From: Megalonaias nervosa
Lineage: Eukaryota; Mollusca; Bivalvia; Unionida; Unionidae
Length of the DNA: 64,000 nt
Direction: 5' to 3'
Assembly (NCBI GenBank): GCA_016617855.1
Contig: JAECUM010010995.1
Span: forward strand, 1-64,000
Below are positions 61,001 to 64,000 of the stretch, piece after piece. The notes beneath the pieces are model-generated. The model saw only the letters and a program-made list of their open reading frames with translations, had not been told where the DNA came from and did no database searches. The translations under genes were made by a program, and so were the position numbers. Every line of letters starts with the position of its first letter. Position 1 is the first letter of the stretch.

Positions 61001-62069
61001 CGAAACGTGCAACCAAGACCGACCTTGTCAGCACACCCAGAAAGAACACGCTCTGACAGGAACGTGGGTCCGCGTGGAACTGTTTAAAGCTCTGGACCTG
61101 GGATACCAACTGTTAGAAGTGTACGAAATTTACCACTTTCCCAAGACAGAACAGTACCACAAGGGCAACAAATCTCAGAAAGGCATTTTCGCAGACTACG
61201 TGAATACCTTTCCGAAACTGAAACAAGAAGTCAGCGGCTATCCCTCCTGGTGCCAGACTCCAGAAGACCAAAAGAAATTCAAAGAGAAATAGTGGGAGCA
61301 GGAAGGCATCGCTTCATACCACGTGGAGAAAAGCGAAGGAAAGCGATCGCTTGCTAAAGTGATGTTAAATCGTTTGTGGGGCAAAATGGCACAACTACCG
61401 TGTTTACCGAAGACGGAGTATTTGACAGAATCTTCCTGCTACTTTCAGATGATTCACGACAAAACTAAATATATGAAACACGTGGACTTCGTTCGTGAGA
61501 ACTTGATCTTAGTCAACTACGAAGAAGAACTGGACTTTGTAGAAGAGCACGAAGTTGGAAATGTCATCATTGCAGTCAACGTGACAGCCCATGCTCGCTT
61601 AAAACTGTACAAATCTTTGGAACTGTTGGGAGATCGTGTGCTATATTTTGACACGGACAGTTGCATCTACATTGATCGACTAGGTCAACGTCACCATGTC
61701 ATCAAAGGAAATCGTTTAGAAGCCTGGACGGACGAGCATCCCGACGACAAGATTCTAAGTTTTGCAAGTGGCGGTCCCAACAATCACGGCTACGAATACC
61801 GGGACAATCAAGGAGAGGTGCACACCGAGTGTAAAGTGAAAGGATTGACTCTCAATTATCGTACCAGTCAAGTGGTGAACGTTGGAGCATTGAAAGAAGC
61901 CTTGCAGTCTGGAGAGGATCGAGATTTTAGAGTGACCACCTTGGAACCGCACAAGATTGTACGTTTACCCACACACCAAATCGTCAGTCAACCCTTGGAA
62001 AAAGTCTATCAAATCGTGTACCAGAAACGAGTTCGGCTTTCCAACCACTTCACTTTACCGTCACGTTGA
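58057..62069 (+). pseudogene. protein-primed family B DNA polymerase, Polinton type, decayed
   Basis: Replicative polymerase of Polinton/adintovirus elements, about 1,337 codons if whole. The N-terminal domain carries RKKVLLVDDLCSSKKSL and CLARAIVV, then a zinc-finger-like C..C..H..C region (59083-59135). Exonuclease motifs: DFEC (59463-59474), NFSGYD (about 59730-59747), YCLSDVD (60104-60124). Polymerase motif A is DVCSLY (60789-60806), B is KVMLNRLWGK (about 61357-61386) and C is YFDTDS (61644-61661). In-frame stops: 58108, 58488, 58854, 60786, 61290. Frame changes near 58235, 59160, 59435, 59795, 60265 and 60390. Catalytic residues are largely kept, so decay is recent relative to divergence. 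The ATG at 58057 follows a TATA box by 47 bases. Confidence 0.95.
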
Positions 62070-62081
62070 TATTGGTCAGCA

Positions 62082-62090
62082 TATAAAAGG
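62082..62090 (+). promoter_or_regulatory. TATA box
   Basis: TATAAAAGG lies 55 bases before the ATG at 62145 and 13 bases after the polymerase stop codon. Very compact spacing. Confidence 0.75.
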
Positions 62091-62144
62091 TAACAACGTC
62101 CAAAACCGATAGTTCTTTGTAACTACCAACACCAAACGAGAAAG

Positions 62145-62630
62145 ATGAATGATAAAAAACAGACCATACCATTCAAGTTCGATGATGCTCCAATGGAGTG
62201 CGATGCTGTGCCTTGTGGTGGCGATGCCGTACGCTGTGGCCTCAGCGATTAATTATCACATCATGAGAACTTTGCTATGAGTATACCTACCATGGAAAGT
62301 GATGCTGTGCGTGTCAAACCTGACGGATGCGAAAGCGATGATACTCGTCATCGTACATCTTTACACTTTACTGGTTTTCATGGTGGATGTCATCACTATG
62401 AAACCATGCGGCTACCACCCTAAGGATATCATCCAAAACTGAGCAAACTCCTGCGGATTTCACCGTACCCTCATCGAAATGAACCCTTGAAAGACGAAGT
62501 GAAACGCAAACGCAGAAGCATTTCTCCATTTTTAAACTATGCTCTTTTCCAAAGTAAACGAAAACTGATTATGGGAGGACACTACTACTGGGTCGTGGCT
62601 ATTGGCCACGACCCAGTGATTATTGAATGA
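62145..62630 (+). pseudogene. unknown protein of the Polinton-like element with two in-frame stops
   Basis: One reading frame of 161 codons holds TAA at 62250 and 62421 and ends at TGA 62628. The first third is rich in Asp/Cys (MECDAVPCGGDAVRC). The middle is His-rich (FHGGCHHYE). The last part is basic (KDEVKRKRRSISP), followed by GGHYYWVVAIGHDPVIIE. That all three segments share one frame shows a single gene with two nonsense changes. No family recognised. Confidence 0.7.
62587..62617. repeat. 13-bp perfect inverted repeat with 5-nt loop
   Basis: ACTGGGTCGTGGC and its exact reverse complement flank TATTG, inside the 3' end of the preceding reading frame. GC-rich, strong hairpin potential. 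Confidence 0.8.
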
Positions 62631-62707
62631 ATACTTTAGAGGAGAACATTCGTGGCTTGCATGTGGAGTTGAGAGAAGGCATTTACCGAGAGTTGGTCAA
62701 AATATAA
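62627..62707 (+). CDS. small ORF overlapping the preceding stop (ATGA)
   Basis: 26 codons starting on the ATGA overlap with the previous gene: MNTLEENIRG, then LHVELREGIY and RELVKI. The overlap and amphipathic composition suggest it may be a real peptide or the shifted end of the upstream gene. Confidence 0.35.
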   Translation: MNTLEENIRGLHVELREGIYRELVKI

Positions 62708-62791
62708 GTGAAACGCAAAAAACAATTGCATTCATTATGTCACTGATATTTTAACCACTGGTACCTGAATGTTATAAGAGGACTGATTCTG

Positions 62792-63007
62792 ATGAAAGTG
62801 TTCCATTGGTCAGACATTGATCAACTACTCGTGGGCGAGAAGGATTGGTTTGTTATTGACTGTATGTACTGCAAGGTAGACTTACTGCAACGAATTCTAG
62901 AAGAAGAGTTAGAGGATTACCAAAATCTTTTACACAAAATAAACTTAGTTCAAGAGGAAACTTCTGAACGGTGTGCAATGTGCAAGTTAGTGACTAAACA
63001 ATTTTAA
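62792..63007 (+). CDS. small CxxC...CxxC protein
   Basis: 71 aa, intact. Two CxxC pairs, DCMYCK (residues 29-32) and CAMCK (66-69), are separated by a 33-residue, helical, acidic linker. The layout resembles a single zinc-binding unit of the papillomavirus E6 type (CxxC, about 29-30 residues, CxxC). Small E6-like or other 'oncoid' proteins are reported from adintoviruses. A TATAAGAG lies only 19 bases upstream, too near for that ATG, so transcription may start elsewhere. The assignment is structural analogy only. Confidence 0.6.
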   Translation: MKVFHWSDIDQLLVGEKDWFVIDCMYCKVDLLQRILEEELEDYQNLLHKINLVQEETSERCAMCKLVTKQF

Positions 63008-63070
63008 TTCCCACTGGAGTACGATCATTTCTGTGCAGAAAGTACACTTATTGCCTCCGACTAAAAGAGG

Positions 63071-63080
63071 TATAAAAAAA
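63071..63080 (+). promoter_or_regulatory. TATA box
   Basis: TATAAAAAAA directly upstream of the reading frame that starts at 63090. The short distance suggests either a leaderless-type start or a start further inside. Confidence 0.55.
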
Positions 63081-63089
63081 CTGGCTATC

Positions 63090-63629
63090 ATGCCACAACC
63101 TTTATCAGTTGTGATACAACAGATTCTGTGGAAGGAAATCAATGAGGATTAAAAACACTTATTACGAGATCTGTGTCCATTGAATTGGGGTCGACGTGTG
63201 GTGTGTGCCTTTGTGACTTGGTTTTCTGTGATTTCGTTTACCAGCCCAGTGGCTTAGCTTGGGGAGGGCAGGAGGGAAAGTTTTCCCCGGGCGTCATGTG
63301 CCAGGGGCGCCAAAATGAGGAAAATACAACTATTCGTTATCTCAGATGCAATCGAAGGGGGCGCCAAGTTTATGTTTTGTCCCCGGGCGCTAAGTACCGG
63401 GGACGCCAAAAGTTTATGTTTTGTCCCGGGGGGCTAAGTACCCTTGCTTCGCCACTGTACCTGCCGATTCCTTGTGGACTCTTTACGAACAGTACATACC
63501 ACTCCAAACATGAAAGTGATCCCTTTAAATGTACGCGAGAGACTCATTCTGTTAAAAGCCAAAAGAAGAGGTACACTATGCTCAAGATTTGTTATCCTGA
63601 CTTCAAACGTTCCGTATCAATGTACTTAA
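63090..63629 (+). pseudogene. unknown protein of the Polinton-like element, split by a MITE
   Basis: The frame starts MPQPLSVVIQQILWKE, has TAA at 63150, and continues to the transposon at 63247. After the transposon and one duplicated 8-mer the same frame resumes (FLVDSLRTVHTTPNMK..) to TAA 63627-63629. About 106 codons without the insert. The C-terminal half is basic (RLILLKAKRRGT). No family recognised. Confidence 0.7.
63247..63457. mobile_element. hAT-like MITE, 211 bp, inside a Polinton gene
   Basis: Ends CAGTGGCTTAGCTTGGGG and (inverted) CAGTGGCGAAGCAAGGGT are terminal inverted repeats. TACCAGCC (63239-63246) and TACCTGCC (63458-63465) form an 8-bp target duplication with one change. 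Inside, a ~44-bp GC-rich unit (CGCCAA..GTTTATGTTTTGTCCC..GCTAAGTACC) is repeated twice. Confidence 0.88.
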
Positions 63630-63684
63630 CCATTTGGATTTGATGTATTTTTGTCTTTCGTGTTGTTCACATTTTAAAGATTGC

Positions 63685-63714
63685 AATAAACGTGTCCTGA
63701 AAAAAGTATAAAAA
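63685..63714 (+). promoter_or_regulatory. poly(A) signal followed by TATA box
   Basis: AATAAA (63685-63690) fits the end of the split gene upstream. TATAAAAA (63707-63714) stands 50 bases before the ATG of the packaging ATPase. Confidence 0.72.
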
Positions 63715-63763
63715 CTCTTGTCTTGTCTGTCTTAGTGTCAACAGTGACATTCCTTACACTGCT

Positions 63764-64000
63764 ATGGCTACCTCTACTGTCTCTGCTCCCTCTTCCTCCA
63801 CTGTCAAAGTCATCGACGAGAACTTAGATCGTGCTCGCTGGGAGGCCTTGTATCTTCGGCATCCCTTTAACATGTTAATTGCCGAATCTAGCGGTTCGGT
63901 TCAGGCAAAACAGAATTTGTCAAACGTGTGATCGAACATCATTTGATCGATCATTCACCTCAACGAATCGTGTGCTGTTACAAAGAGTGGCAATAGGCGT
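63764..64000 (+). pseudogene. packaging ATPase (FtsK/HerA type), N-terminal part, frameshifted
   Basis: The frame begins MATSTVSAPSSSTVKVIDEN at 63764, reaches HPFNMLIAESSGS, then changes frame inside the P-loop. The next frame gives SGKTEFVKR and PQRIVCCYKEWQ, the order seen in Polinton/adintovirus genome-packaging ATPases (P-loop GxxGSGKT, then the 'IVWCYGEWQ' strand). A TAG follows near 63994. It pumps DNA into capsids in the intact family. The rest of the gene lies outside the window. Confidence 0.82.

Larger units (their letters stand above)
56000..64000. mobile_element. Polinton/Maverick-like (adintovirus-like) element, decayed, extends past the window
   Basis: A dense cluster of short-spaced genes, clearly more GC-rich than the flanks, includes a protein-primed family B DNA polymerase and the start of a packaging ATPase, two hallmark Polinton/adintovirus genes. 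Others are unknown small proteins, a CCHC zinc-knuckle protein and a CxxC protein. Individual TATA boxes stand about 45-65 bases before most start codons. Nearly all long genes are broken. Integrase, capsid and protease genes and both terminal repeats were not seen; the right part lies outside the window. The left edge is set at the histone-like signal near 56.0 kb and is uncertain. Confidence 0.85.

Noticed and set aside
58108..61292. Alternative genetic code or stop-codon readthrough in the polymerase
   Set aside because: Stops include TAA and TAG at unrelated positions and are mixed with about six frameshifts, which recoding cannot explain.

Overview
This is eukaryotic, animal nuclear DNA. 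It is AT-rich and has introns, tRNA-derived SINEs, several classes of LINE fragment, Ty3/gypsy retrotransposon remnants, DNA transposons, minisatellites and long (AT)n/(CA)n tracts. The repeat style (a SINE ending in GTT-rich sequence, another with a (CA)n tail), a TRIM-type gene and a Polinton/Maverick-like element all suggest a lophotrochozoan invertebrate, most likely a mollusc. The taxon is inferred, not proven.

Layout. 1-5377: decayed Ty3/gypsy element with a left-truncated 5' LTR, tRNA-Pro-like primer site, broken gag (split by a SINE with a 12-bp target duplication), broken RT and RNase H, no integrase, polypurine tract and full 3' LTR. 6047-7192 (-): TRIM-like RING/B-box/coiled-coil exon. 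16861-29937 (-): a complete four-exon FUNDC1-type mitophagy receptor gene, recovered by splice-site and phase matching. Its introns hold two large minisatellites and several SINEs. 31-33 kb: a MITE with TA ends and a 1.8-kb hAT-like element. 37-42 kb: a nest of SINE and LINE fragments from at least three LINE classes in opposing orientations. 42.7-47 kb: decayed coding sequence I could not identify. 50.3-52.9 kb (-): second decayed Ty3/gypsy element (gag, zinc knuckle, protease). 54.2 kb: a 69-bp near-perfect inverted repeat.

56.0 kb to the window end: a decayed Polinton/Maverick-like (adintovirus-like) element. It carries a protein-primed family B DNA polymerase (exonuclease and polymerase motifs visible, at least five in-frame stops and about six frameshifts), the start of a packaging ATPase, a double CCHC zinc-knuckle gene, a CxxC/CxxC small protein and several unknown genes. 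Most genes have their own TATA box, and two gene pairs are divergent around a shared promoter. A 211-bp hAT-like MITE has split one gene.

Most interesting observation: the first divergent pair of the element (56082-56339 on minus, 56571-57122 on plus) is built like a replication-dependent histone gene pair. It has a shared promoter with CCAAT motifs and opposed TATA boxes. Downstream of each gene, on the sense strand, is a canonical histone-mRNA 3' stem-loop (6-bp stem, TTTC loop, then AC-rich flank) with a shared purine-rich TCGAAAAGAT element. The encoded proteins are not recognisably histones. This suggests the element borrowed histone-type, poly(A)-independent 3'-end formation for selected genes.
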